Below are positions 1 to 11,030 of a DNA stretch of 64,000 bases, one piece after another. Below the pieces are notes generated by a model. It had not been told where the DNA came from. It ran no database searches and worked only from the letters and a program-made list of their open reading frames with translations. How positions within the stretch are numbered: position 1 is the first letter of the stretch; each line of letters begins with the position of its first letter. This DNA comes from Venturia oleaginea (Eukaryota; Ascomycota; Dothideomycetes; Venturiales; Venturiaceae). The stretch is from NCBI GenBank assembly GCA_013176395.1, contig JABMLP010000026.1, forward strand, positions 248,001 through 312,000, read 5' to 3'. Position numbers and translations under genes: made by a program.

Positions 1-516
1 TCGACGCACAGCTAATGTTGATGGAACACACTCGGCGCGTGATTTTATGCAATGATTGCATGGAATTTGTCTGTTACATTTCACTTTGCGCTGTTGGCAG
101 AGCACACAGGCCAAGGCTCTCTGCCGTTTTGATGCTGCCGGCTTGGAGGGGACATCTGGAGTATCGGACTTCGAGGACATCGAGAGTAGCGAAAGAATGC
201 CAAAAGTCTTGCGTTTCTGTACATGCCTGAATGGCTGGGCTTACGCATCTTATCTTTATGTCTTGCTGTTGATGTTCATCCGAAGTCTCGCGTCAGGATC
301 AACGACGAAAAGCTGACTCGCGCGCTCGGTTTTATTCAAAACCCGAGCAAGCATATGGGCATGAGGCTCCAACTCAGCCTTGAGGTAGGCAAGTCATACG
401 TGTTGACTAGACATACCAATCACACGATTTAAGAGTTTGAGCATAGAATATCAGAGTGCTGGATGTATTCCCGCGAAAACAAAGTAGAGAACGATTTTGA
501 ATTATCCAGCACACGA
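1..516. other. Left-edge intergenic DNA
   Basis: No gene is supported here. The short open frames on both strands show no recognisable domain and no splice-linked continuation. The right part should hold the 3' untranslated region of the leftward Rrp14 gene that ends at 517. Confidence 0.5.
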
Positions 517-2320
517 TCATTTCGCCCGACCGCTAAAACTACCCTCGAAACCAGGTCTCTTCTTCTTCTTCGACGGCGCGGATTTCTTTCCGCCCTTGCT
601 ACCTTTGCCCTTCGTCTTCTTACCATCCTTTCGTGCTTGCAGGTTGGTCTCTCGCTTCTTTTGCTTCATTTCTTGGCTCTTCGAAATACCTTCTTTTCTC
701 TCGTTCCATTCCTTCGCACTCTTAGCCTTTTCTTGTTCCTTCCTCTTCAACGTCTTCTTCAACAGACTCGTGTCGTCCCGAACCTTTTCTCCGTGCACCT
801 TCTTCTTTGCATTGAGCCACAAATCTTTCTGCTCAATGTCGGCACGCTTGTTCTCGTCGAAAGAGTTGAGTCGGGCTTGCTTCTTTTCCGCTGCCTGGAG
901 AGCAGCTTTGGGATCTGAATTGGCCTTCTTCTTGCCATTGACGAGCAGTTTTGAGAGGTCAGAGCTGGCAGTGTCGCCATCAGTGAAAGCGACACGGCCA
1001 AATGAGAAGGTGTTTTGGGGAGGCGACATGGAGCCTGCTCGGGATCCAAACATGTCAGAGCCAATTGATGGCGAGCCACGTAATTCCGCTAGATGTGCTT
1101 CCATTTCAGCCTTTTTGGATTGCTCCCTTTCAGCCTGTCGAAGTTCTTTCTTCGTTGCCTTCCTCTTCTCTGCCTTTAACCGCCTTGCTTCGATGAGTTC
1201 ATGACGATTCTTTGCCGGCTGTCCGTTGAGACCATCTGCATTCCGCGCCTTCCTGTGAGCTTCGAGTTTGGCTTGGAGGCGTGCCATGAGAGCTGCCTTT
1301 TCGGCTGCAGAAGGTTTACCGGGTTTGGGGGATGATGTTGATAAATCTGCTGCGTTTTTTGAGAGAGTCCCATTAATGTCGGGCTTGCTGGTTCCATTTT
1401 TAGTCGGTAATACTATCGAAGAATTCGAGGAAGGGATCTTGTTGGAGGTTTGAGAGAATGTGGAATCAGCAGCGGACGAGTCACTTGCTGTAGCGGCCTC
1501 CTCATTTGGTACCAGGCCAGCGACGTCCACAGCGTCCATGTCGTTGTCCATATTCAGAGCATCTTCCTCTTCCTCCGGGTCTTCGGTGGTAGTGAGAACA
1601 TGGGTCGACTTGGTTTCCGTTTTCGATTCTGCTGAATTCGAATGCGCGATTTTTCGAGCTTGCTTTGCCTTCTCCTTCTCCTCCTTCTTTGCGCGTTTCT
1701 GTTTTCGTTTCTGGTCTTTCTCCCTCCTTTTTTCGTCTGCGGACTTCTTTGGGGTTTGATTCTGGGTGTTCGAATCTTCTTCCTTATCATCATCTTCTTC
1801 GTCCTTCGAATGTACGTCGTCCTCCGCCTTCGTCTTCTGTACCTTGGCCTTGGGCTGCTTTTGCTTCAGACCTTCCAAGGGCTTCTCCTTACCAGGCGCA
1901 TCCAAGTCAGAGCCCTCCTCGTCCTCGACATCTTCTCCTTCCTCGCGTCTGCGCTTTCGTTCGTTTTCGTCCATGACATCTTTGGCGGTTCGGTGGTTCG
2001 CAGGATTTAGTTTTGCCTTCTTAGCTAATCTTCGCTCTTCGGGCGTCTGTTTCTTTTTCTCCCATTGGTCCTGTTATTGGCACGTAAGTACCGATCTTGG
2101 TCGTTGGGGCAATGCGTAGAAGTGGCGGGGGATGGAGAAAGTGGAGAGTAGGGTAATTTACCGAGCGGTCTTTTTCATAATACAAGTCTGCGGGAATGAG
2201 AGACAATAGTCCTTCAAAAGCTCTCGAATGGCTCTGTAGCCGGGCCTATAGGGTGGATTAACAATTGAGCACTTAGGGAAGAGTTGTGCAGGCAATCACC
2301 TCGAGATCTTTGTCGGCCAT
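517..2320 (-). CDS. RRP14: Rrp14/SURF6-family nucleolar ribosome-biogenesis protein
   Basis: Three exons (2320-2300, 2245-2162, 2070-517) give 552 residues. The first exon encodes only seven residues (MADKDLE). The second carries the N-terminal Rrp14 signature FEGLLSLIPADLYYEKD. The third is a very long lysine/glutamate-rich region ending in the SURF6 core (many KKxKR blocks, NEARKEG-like WNERKEGISKSQ, C-terminal KKKKRPGFEGSF). Introns are 54 and 91 bp with GT-AG ends. In yeast the family acts in the nucleolus in pre-rRNA processing and in 40S and 60S assembly; the nucleolar role here is inferred from homology. The long highly charged middle (acidic, then basic) is normal for the family. The start was chosen because the tiny first exon restores the conserved MADKDLE-type start and puts the reading frame in phase. 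Confidence 0.88.
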
Positions 2321-3000
2321 GGTTGGAAAATTACAGACAAAGGAAAGGGTATCTCAGAAAGGTTGCGAGAACGCTTTTGACGCTTAGGAGAGGTAGAGAG
2401 CAATTGTGGGAGGACCTGGGAGTTTGGTGTTAGACGGCCATCTTCTTTCTCGGTTAGAGAAACTTTCGTATACTCGTTGCCAAGATTTCGGCCCAGCACG
2501 TGACCGTCATTGATACATAAATGATAAAATGGTGAATTATCTTGTATAGAAACAGGGAAAGTTTCGAGACAGCAAGAATGAATAGTGCCCCTTTCCGTGC
2601 CCTGAAGCGTTCGTGGATTTAATTAAGGTTGCCCGGGTGCTGAGCTACGACCTCTTGGTGCTTGTTCTGTTTTGTTTTCTGCAATAACTTCAACTCCATA
2701 TTGAAACCAAAATGATTCGTGACGTGCTAATCTTCGCCGATTCGATCCTATTTTCAGAGCCACAAGTGAGCGGCGTGGCTTTCCTTCGAAGCAAGGTAAG
2801 GCTTGCTCAGCCTCCGAAACTCGTCAACACGGCGGGACTGTGACAGGGAAGGAGCTCTTATGAATACTCTCCTGAACCAGCCTCATTGACTTTATATCTG
2901 TACACCTCACAACCCAACTCTTCTCGCGCTCTCGCTTGCATTTGTTGCTCAACACCTTTTACCACCCGTTTCGACTCACCCGGTTATCACCCCGATAAAC
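2321..3000. other. Divergent intergenic region between RRP14 and the 3001 gene
   Basis: About 680 bp that should carry both promoters. Nothing conserved is recognised. The stretch just before 3001 is C/T-rich (for example 2905-2960), as is common upstream of fungal starts. One short minus-strand ORF (2296-2499) overlaps the RRP14 leader and is not supported as a gene. Confidence 0.5.
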
Positions 3001-4983
3001 ATGGTGCTTGCTGTCGAGGGCACATCTCTGTCTTCGCTCACCTACTTGGCGTCCGAGCCTCCTCTTAACCCAAATGATCCCAGGTTGAGATATGCCTCGA
3101 TTGTTCTTTACATCGCTCGCGTTCCTGGCAGTAAAGGTGGGCGGATTCAATACTTTCTTAGCACTCATCATTCATTTTTCATTTGGAGCAAACACTTCTT
3201 TCCATCCCCACATGCACCAGACTGGATTGCTCAGCAGAGCTTTGTGTTTTATTTGCTGAACGACGGCTGCGTTCTCTGGGTAGCTACCGAGTTGCAGAAA
3301 TCAAACATCAGCATATACGAACGACAAGATGGCTAATCTTGTACAGATGTGTTCCTCACTCCATTGAAGCCACTTCAAAAAATCGTGACAGCTTCGGATG
3401 TGCAAAACTGCTTGTACTACTTGCACGCTCGCACGCCAGCGGATGAATCTCTGGTCAATCCTCCGGAAGTTGAGACAGCGCAACCGGTTCGACCAGTGCT
3501 AGAACCTGTTCAAGAATCAGCATGGCAGTCGCCAGTGCTACCAACTTCAAACCCAACCCGTACTTCTGGGGTGAAGCGGAAAGCCTTGCCTTCGGTGGCT
3601 TCGGACAATTCAAGACAGAATGTCACTTCTTCAAATCATCATCCACTCCCGCCCATTCCACCTTATCCTCAGGAGGATCAGAGCTGGCTGAATCCACGTG
3701 GGCCGTCTCAATGTCCAGAGGCACCATCTCAGCCACCACCACCAGTGCCATCTCATAATATCCTCTATTCAGATGCTCCCAATCCGTCTAGAGCCAATCC
3801 AGTACCCTACAAAACTAACGCGGACCTGTACAGAGAAAGGATTGAAGCTGCACGTAAGGCGCAACAAGTCCAACCTGTATCTCCAGCTCAATTGGAACAA
3901 AATCTCAACCCATTCGAAGAAGATGAAGGACCTCCATTGCCGCCCCGCCGCTCAACAACAGATCTAAGAAACGAGGAATTCCTTAAATCAAGCCAGGCCG
4001 TGACACAACTAACCTTAATTCGTCGTCACCCAGCCACAGGCGAACAATGGAACGTAGCAGACATCACCGACCCCACCGTCTACGAAACCGACACGAACAC
4101 TTCCCAACGAACCCGAAAACCAGGCCAACCCCTCTACATCGACATCAAAACAGCCGGCTACCTCAAATTCTGTCCAAAACAATCGACGTCTTTCACGAGA
4201 CGGTTGTGGATGGAAGGATCTCTCTTTGAAACCAGTCACAAATCCGATCATGGGCGATATCGATCGAGTGAAGATTTGGACAAGGATGCGAACGGGTATT
4301 TACAGCGATTATATCGGGAATCGAGACGGGACCTTAGGGATCCAGTTATGCATCGTCTCTCTATCGAAAACAATCAGAAGAGGTCGAGGAATCGGGGGTA
4401 CACGTTTACATCTCCATGGAATGGGAGGTGTGAATTCGCGCCCGCGAATGGCGGCACGAGTTTGAAATGTCGACATGTTCTCCCCTCATCTGGTCTTGCC
4501 GTGGAACCCATGGCTCCGACTACGGTGAGTGAGCTGAGGTTCAATTTACCAAGCAACAATGCGGCGACATCTACGAGACCTAAATCTTCGAGTTCATCGA
4601 CACATAGGTCGATCTTCCATCTCCATCGTAAATCCATCGGCTCCCATGACAGCGGTTCGACGTCTTCCCTCGCGTTGCCGGAATCACACCATCGACGCGG
4701 TCAATCTGATCAAGGACCTGAAAGGGATGGACTAGGTGGTTTTCTAGATCGCCAACGCTCTCCCGAACGACATCTTGGAAGGGACGGGGCCGGAAGATAT
4801 AGCGAAGGAAACGGCTCTAAACTCGATCTTTCCCTTGGTCAAGAACTAGCGGGCGGCGGTATGGCAGGTAAACAGGTCAAACTCGGTAAACTGATTGTGG
4901 AGTTCGAGGGATTGAAGATGTTGGATTTGGTCGTGGCTAGTAATATGGCGCTTTGGTGGAGGGCTTATGAGAAGACTTTGTGA
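3001..4983 (+). CDS. Conserved fungal protein of unknown function, proline-rich N-terminus
   Basis: Two exons (3001-3136, 3347-4983) joined by a 210 bp intron (GTGGGC...GCTAATCTTGTACAG) give 590 residues; the join restores VPGSKDVFLTPL in frame. Residues about 100-210 are proline-rich and probably disordered, with PPLPPRR-type SH3-ligand motifs. A globular segment follows (LTLIRRHPATGEQWNVADI, LYIDIKTAGYLKF, FTRRLWMEGS), whose beta-rich pattern resembles tubby-C/LURP-one-like folds; that is a guess only. After a serine-rich linker, the C-terminal 40 residues (KLGKLIVEFEGLKMLDLVV, ASNMALWWRAYEKTL) look strongly conserved in type. No enzyme motif, signal peptide or membrane segment is seen. I do not recognise a named family. 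Confidence 0.72.
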
Positions 4984-5406
4984 GTTTTGCAAGGTGTGTA
5001 CACTTTGAGCTTCGTTTCTTGGATATCTTTATCGGGTTCTGCCTTGGGTAGTGTTTAGCAGGTTTGAAGCGGGTGAGCGAGCAGATATACCATGTTTTCT
5101 ATTCCATTCGTTGTATTGCATAGCCTGCTTTGTTTGGCCGTGTATTGGATCGCTTGGCAGGTGTAAATATCTATTTGGAGATTACACAACACTGCTTAGG
5201 CTCAAACGCCGGTAATTGAGAAGTCTGGAGAGTGGAAGATCGCCAGCAATATTTCCATGTCTCGATGTCACTTTAGAAGCATATATTCTTGATTTGAGCA
5301 CGTCTGACATCTATTGCATTATTCTATGCACTCCCAGAAGCCTTTGACGCCGATGGATGCTACCTAATCTTCTCAAAGTCTCGACCACCAGTACAACCAA
5401 ATCCGC
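4984..5406. other. Convergent intergenic region
   Basis: Lies between the stop at 4983 and the stop of leftward RPN12 at 5407, so it should contain only the two 3' untranslated regions. No other feature seen. Confidence 0.5.
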
Positions 5407-6313
5407 TTAAACAATCATCTCCAATTCCCTTGCATAGCCCAGGGTGTTCTCGATGACCGTGCCGCTCGTACTTAGCACGTCGCGCTCGTTGGCAAGCAAG
5501 TCCTGCTCTTGTTGAGGGAAATAGATCCGTCCGTCCTTGACGATCCAGCCCCGGCCCGTTGCGAAATTGACGACTGCGCCTTCGGATTCCAGGAAGAAGA
5601 GGTTCTTTGCGTTGGATACAGGGACAGAAGCGTATGCCTTCTCCGAGCAGGAAGCGATCTCTTCGCGGATGGTTCTGACGAGGAACTGTGTGCCAAGTTA
5701 GCAAATGGATTTGCGCCCCGATATAAGAGCTGGTACGTACGCCTGAGAAGATGCTGAACTCCTCCCCAGAAACCTTGTTGTTCTTAGTCTCCTGCCACAC
5801 ACGATCATAGCTTCCCTCCATCAGCGCCTGCTCCAGCCTCACGGGATACTGAACGAAAGCGTCATCTTCCAAGCCTGAGCCACTGCCCCAGCTACCACCG
5901 CTGCTCGATCTAGCCATCTCCAGTGTCTCCAACATAGTATGGAATCCACCATAATCACTCGAACTCAACAGAAGTAGCAGATACAGGCCCGTGATCTTGC
6001 TCTGTTGGCTTCCCTCCCGCGGTAATTGCGATGTAGATAGGGCGTAGAAAGGCTGCAATTGCTGGAAGTAGCGCGTGAAGGCGTCGGCTGATTGGGGATT
6101 ATTTTGACGGATGGAGATGAGGGCGCCGAGTTCAAGGGTTTCGCGGGCGAGGAGCAGATGATGTTCGGGAGTGCGAGTTGTCGGTATCAAGGCGTTCAGT
6201 TTGAGGAGGCATACTTTGGCTTTCGAGAGGAGGGTGACGGAGGAAGAGTAGTTCTTCGATTTGAGGGTTTGGGAGAGCTGTCTGAGCGTATTCTGAAGCT
6301 CTTGTTCAGCCAT
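5407..6313 (-). CDS. RPN12: 26S proteasome regulatory subunit Rpn12 (PSMD8)
   Basis: Two exons (6313-5741, 5685-5407) with a 55 bp intron (GTACGT...CACACAG) give 283 residues, close to the usual fungal size. The first exon starts MAEQELQNTLRQLSQTLKS and contains the helical repeats typical of Rpn12 (EHHLLLARETLELGALISI, DAFTRYFQQLQPFY, GLYLLLLLSS). The second exon encodes the CSN8/PSMD8 winged-helix end (SVPVSNAKNLFFLESEGAV, GRGWIVKDGRIYF) and finishes YARELEMIV. Rpn12 is a lid subunit of the 19S particle that joins late in lid assembly. A longer in-frame ORF exists upstream of 6313, but its sequence is low in complexity and the family start fits MAEQ. Reading through the intron gives an arginine-rich nonsense tail, which supports the splice. 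Confidence 0.93.
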
Positions 6314-7506
6314 GGTGGATGATGTTGGAGGTGGTAGTTTCGGTGTGGTTGTTGTAGAATGCGGATGTTTGGTGGTGTCTGGGAGTGGTGTTAGTTGAGG
6401 ATATCTCTCTGTAGACACGTTTGACAGGTATGTATTTTCTAGTACGAACGGACTCACTTGGTTTCTGTGTGATGGACGTGTTGGTGTGTTGATTACGTTG
6501 ATTGCCGTTGTTGATGCTTTGAGCTTCAACGTCTGGCTCCATCTCTGTATGCTCACGATCGCGCTCGGGCCGCGTTGACATGAGGCTCCATGAACACCAT
6601 CTCTTTATCGCTCCAACATTCCACCACGAAAACAAGAAGAACTCGGCTGTGAAGGAAAAGACTCTCATATTGCTTGATAATAGCGACACAAGAGCTTGCA
6701 TCTGTCATATATCCACTCATCCTCTCTACTGTCTCACATCCTTCGCCTCCAACGACCACATGAGCTGGCATCCGGACTCATCACCAGGCACAATCTCACA
6801 TGTCACTTTCCAGGAACAGTACAGTCACTGCAACAAAGGGATGCATCCACCCAAGACCTTGAAAGAGAGGCATAGTCCCAATCTCAGCAGTCCATTTCCA
6901 GTCTTCTGTAACTCAAGCTATAGCTATGGAGGTGGTGCAGTCATAAACTTTCAGTCGAACTTATCTTTCGTATTCGTCTCCTGATTTCTAATCCCATTGT
7001 TACCATCACCCAATACCTAGACTTGCTCATCGAAAAGCTCAATATCGATGCTCAATCACTTGAAAGGCTCAATTCCGCCGGGCTTTCAAACACACGCTAT
7101 CAGATGGCCTCACGACTCGCCAATCTGTGACCTTATCCCTGATCATGCCGGATCGAACAGCCTCTTTCTTAGCTCTCAACGTCGACAAATCAGAAGACTC
7201 ATGTCAGGCTCCCATGTTTTGTTTTCCATTCGCGAGGCTAGCAGAATCGTGGTCGTGTGCTTGTTTACTACCAAAGCCCAACGGCGTGATATCATCCTTC
7301 ACTAACACCGCAGAGCTTAAAAGCTTTTTGGAGCTACGGGGGGTTTATGATGAGGGTGATTGACAAAGTCACGATAAGAGGGATTATATCTATCGTAGCT
7401 ACATCCAAACAATTATACTCTTTCCAAAGCCTACACATTTCGCCCAACCCCATCCTCAACCCCGACCAACTACCAATCCACCACCAAATTCATCACCGCC
7501 GCCGCA
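6314..7506. other. Intergenic region, divergent promoters
   Basis: About 1.2 kb between the starts of RPN12 (leftward) and the small wall protein (rightward). Several open frames (for example 6580-6984 and 7048-7305) show no domain, odd composition and no splice partners. The A/C-rich run just before 7507 resembles a 5' untranslated leader. No gene is supported. Confidence 0.5.
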
Positions 7507-7911
7507 ATGCTCCCCCCACTCCAAACCGTCTTCGCCATCCTCTCCCTCCTATCACTCGCCACCGCCCAACTCACAGGCGCAACAGTGACGACAACCGGAT
7601 CTGAAGTCGGCGGAACTTCATACTCAAACACCGCGAAAACAAGCGGATCCGGCGTCTCTTTATCATCAGTAACAACCACTGGCGTCGGCGGACTCGGAAC
7701 ATCCATCTCCACAACCGCTATGACGACCACTGGTGTTCGCTCGTCGTCTGCTTCTGCTGCTAGTACGACTCACTCGGCTGGTGCCAATAATCTCGAGGGT
7801 GGTAAGTTTCCGTGGTATTGGTTGCAGCGGTGAGGTGCTAATTCGATCCCAGTGAATGGATGGGTTGGCGCGGTGATTGCTGGTGGGATTAGAGCTCTTG
7901 TCCTTGCGTAA
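7507..7911 (+). CDS. Small serine/threonine-rich, probably GPI-anchored surface protein
   Basis: Two exons (7507-7801, 7853-7911) around a 51 bp intron (GTAAGT...GGTGCTAATTCGATCCCAG) give 117 residues. Residues 1-20 are a clear signal peptide (hydrophobic LSLLSLATAQ with cleavage after Ala-Gln). The mature part is Ser/Thr/Gly-rich with repeated TTTG(V/S) and SSAS runs, expected to be O-mannosylated. Only the spliced form yields the C-terminal hydrophobic tail (VGAVIAGGIRALVLA) after a small-residue region, the pattern of a GPI-attachment signal. Likely role: cell-wall or plasma-membrane surface protein. No catalytic domain. The unspliced frame would end at a stop soon after the donor without a hydrophobic tail. 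Confidence 0.78.
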
Positions 7912-8056
7912 ACACATGTTTAGATAGCAGATTTCGAAGTCGTGATCGAGATTACTGTTGCGAGCAAGGCATGATGGAACATGTTGTACGAATACCCTTA
8001 GTCGAAGTCGTTGATTGATTTGTTTGTAAAACTATAGTCCAATTATTCGCTTCTGA

Positions 8057-9665
8057 TCACCTCTTCTTTCCAAAACGTCCACGTCCTCCAACCTTCCCAT
8101 TCACAGGCCCCTTGCCACGCATCTTGAGTCGTTGGAAGTTGGCGTGTTTTTGTGAATTTGGATCGATTTTCTTCTCTGCTTTCGATGTTGACCCGTCCTC
8201 ATCCTCGTTCTTCTTGGCTTTCCCTTTCTTCTTCGTGTCCCTTTTCGGTGCGGCCTTGCCTGGCTTTGTCTTGGGTTCAACTGCTGCTGCCTTCGCTGGA
8301 GCAGCAGTGGGTTCCACGGGTGGCTCTTCGTAGGCCTTGTCATCTTGATCGGACATCAAGTCTTCTTCTCCACTCAGATATCCGGAGTCTGGTAGTTGCG
8401 CCGCGAACTGAGTCTCTTGCACAATTTCCTCTGGCTCTTCATGCTCTTGTGATTTATTCGGTTTCTCCAGCTGTGTCGGGACCACGTCCTCCTCATCGTC
8501 TGACTCCGAATTGGGTTCGGGTGTCTTTGCCTGTTGCGGTCTCGTCACAACAGGTCGCATGTTGACTCTTCTTGTCTGCCTCTTCAATCCCTTTTTCTTG
8601 TACGCCTTGCGAGGCTTAATCTCTGCCGTCCTCGCGTCCACATCAGACTCGAAATCTGATGGCACGAAACCATCCACATCGAGCTGCACCTGGCTGTCCT
8701 CTACCAGAGCCTTTGGCGGTGGAGCTGGCTTCTTGCCTTTGCCAACAACCTCTCGATAATCCGTCTCTTCCATCTCACGCAAGAGTTCCCACTCCTCATC
8801 TTCCTTCTCTTTCTCCTTTTCCCGCATGTCTTTGACCATATTGCTGAGGCTCCTACCGAACGTTCTTCGTTTCCAAGGACGGGCCATTTCCGGGCTTTGT
8901 GGCTCTTCGTTGACAGTGCTAAGCCCAAACAGATCCCTTCTCAGGAAAGAAGGGGTAGCGAATTCCTTCATAGACGATGAAGGAGTGGCGCAATCATTCT
9001 CCTTCCTCTTCCTAGGCGTGACGAAAGAATCAAGAAGGAATCTCTTTCCTGTAGACAATGGAGTGCGGCTGCCTCGTAGCCGCTCCTCCATCCGGTCATC
9101 CCCATAATTTCCCAATGTCTTGCTGGGTGTCCTGGCCACATTGACGTTCGCACTCCCCAATACTGTGCGCAATCTGCTAGGCGTTTCCCCTGGAAGAAGA
9201 TCGAATATCCCCATGACTTGTCCGTCTTTTTGTGGCGTTGGGCCGAATATGGTCCTCTTGACGACTGGCGTCGCAAAATCCATTCCCTCTGCATGATCTT
9301 CTATCTGTGAATGTTTCTGCTGCTTGCTAGGTGTCGCTTCTGGATTCCTGGAACGTTTTGGAGGAGATTGCTTGAATTCTGCTGGAGCGCGTCGTTTCGT
9401 GGTCGCTACGTCTGGCTGTTGGACTTTTGCATTACCAGAGAGCATATCCCGCAATTTGTTGTATTCCTGGTATTTTGCAGCTGTAAATCGTGTTAGCTTC
9501 ATTGTGCGGAAGAGCGTTTCTAGTACCAATGTCTGAGTTTGCCTTGATGTCCTCGCGACCAGCTCTGCGACCTCCATTAACGGTTGAGAAGGTTTTCTCC
9601 CAGACTTTCAATTCCTGGCGAAGCTGCACGCTCTTCTGTTCTAGCAATTGCTTGTCGTCTTCCAT
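8057..9665 (-). CDS. SLD2: Sld2-like DNA replication initiation regulator
   Basis: Two exons (9665-9527, 9480-8057) with a 46 bp intron (GTACTAG...GATTTACAG) give 520 residues. The N-terminus (LLEQKSVQLRQELKVWEKTF, then IAAKYQEYNKLRD across the splice) is the Sld2/DRC1 signature. Many Ser/Thr-Pro sites follow (ATPVVKRT, FGPTPQK, GETPSRL, RTPSKT, SRTPLST, VTPRKRK, ATPSFLRRD), matching the known role as a cyclin-dependent kinase target. In yeast, phosphorylated Sld2 binds Dpb11 and helps assemble the CMG helicase at origins. The C-terminus is lysine/glycine-rich (GKGPVNGKVGGRGRFGKKR). It stands head to head with IST1, 240 bp apart, so the two may share a promoter. Confidence 0.86.
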
Positions 9666-9905
9666 TATGAATAGGTAGGGAATATAATTGAGCTATGAGA
9701 TGTATAGTGGAGAATGCAAGTGAAATGCAGAAACCAGCTCGACGCGTTCGGCCAAATCACGTCCCATGACTCGCGCCGATCGTCACCCTCCCCTCCCCTG
9801 CCTCCCCCCACCATTCTTCAACACCAAGGCAGCTCTACTTTGAACCGAACAGCTATCAACACAACTACATACACCTAGACACGTCCCTTCGCACTCACCG
9901 CCAAG

Positions 9906-10882
9906 ATGCCTCCTCCAACCTCCCTTTTAGTACGTCCACACACCCGAGATCCCCCTCCCAAATCTAACAACCCCTCCAGACCAAGCTCAAAGTCCAACTC
10001 AAACTCTCCATAGCCCGCCTACGCATGACCCAACAAAAAGACACCGCTATCGCAAAACAAACCCGCCGCCAAATGGCCCAGTTAGTCGAAGAGGGCAAAA
10101 TAGAATCCGCCCGAATCCGCGTCGAAAATATCATCCGCAGTGATATCACCACTGAACTCAACGAGATCTTAGAATTATACTGCGAACTGCTTCTCGCACG
10201 ATCACAACTTTTGGACCCACCTACGGCATCGACGTTATTGGGGAAGGGGCAGAAGGAGGAGGTGAGGGTGGATCCGGGTTTGGAGGAGGCTGTGAGGAGT
10301 ATCATTTATGCTGCGCAGACGACAGGGGTGAAGGAGTTGATTCAGAGTCGAGCTTTACTGGTGGAGAAGTTTGGGAAGGAGTTTGCGGTTAGTGCTATGG
10401 AGGGGGAGGGAGTTGCGCCGAGGGTTTTGAAGAAAATGAAGGTGGAGACGCCGCCTGAGGAGCTCGTTAATGGGTATCTGAGAGAGATATGCCGGACGTA
10501 TGGTGTCAAGCTTAAGCTCCCTGGAGACCCTGATAGTGATGCTGAAGAAGAGGAGGAAGACGATGACGATGACGATGATCAACCTGGCACTGGTGGAAAG
10601 ATCGCTGAGTTGGAAGATCCGTTGGAAGCAGAGGAACTCAGTAAAGCAAAGCCACCGACTGATTTTGGCTTGGGCAGCCCTCTACGAATAGCGCCACCGA
10701 GCCCAAGTACCGAAAACTTAACGCCGAAACTCAAGCTCCCAGAGGCAGCGAACAGAGAAACTAAACCAAAGCCGAGGAAAGCAAGTGTAGATAAAAGCAA
10801 GAAAGCAGATGGCGACGGTCCTGGGGGCAAGATCCCCAACTTCGATGACCTCACGGCACGGTTCGCGGCTTTGAAGCGGTAG
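9906..10882 (+). CDS. IST1: IST1-like ESCRT-III regulator
   Basis: Two exons (9906-9929, 9980-10882) around a 50 bp intron (GTACGT...CCCCTCCAG) give 308 residues. The first exon codes for eight residues only. Residues about 9-170 are the IST1 helical domain (TKLKVQLKLSIARLRMTQQK, ARIRVENIIRSDITTELNE, LELYCELLLARSQLL). A run of acidic residues (EEEEDDDDDDD) leads into a disordered linker. The last residues, IPNFDDLTARFAALK, form a MIT-interacting motif of the type that recruits Vps4. The protein acts at endosomes, controlling Vps4 in multivesicular body formation. Length and order are normal for the family. The small exon is needed to supply a start before the conserved first helix. Confidence 0.92.
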
Positions 10883-11030
10883 CTTCATATCCTTGGCATA
10901 TCTTAGTTCAGCATTCTCATGACGAAGCAAATTCCATGAATAGATGACTACTTCCGTTATTTTGGTTGAGAGACGACCAGGAGTATCTCGTTATTACAAG
11001 TTCAAGGTGTCGCCAGTACTCCAGCCATGC

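Noticed and set aside
497..1204. 235-codon plus-strand frame
   Set aside because: It is the antisense shadow of the A/G-rich RRP14 coding strand and reads as Phe/Leu/Ser-rich nonsense.
6580..6984. 134-codon frame upstream of RPN12
   Set aside because: No recognisable domain, composition unlike the coding regions, and position in the expected divergent promoter.
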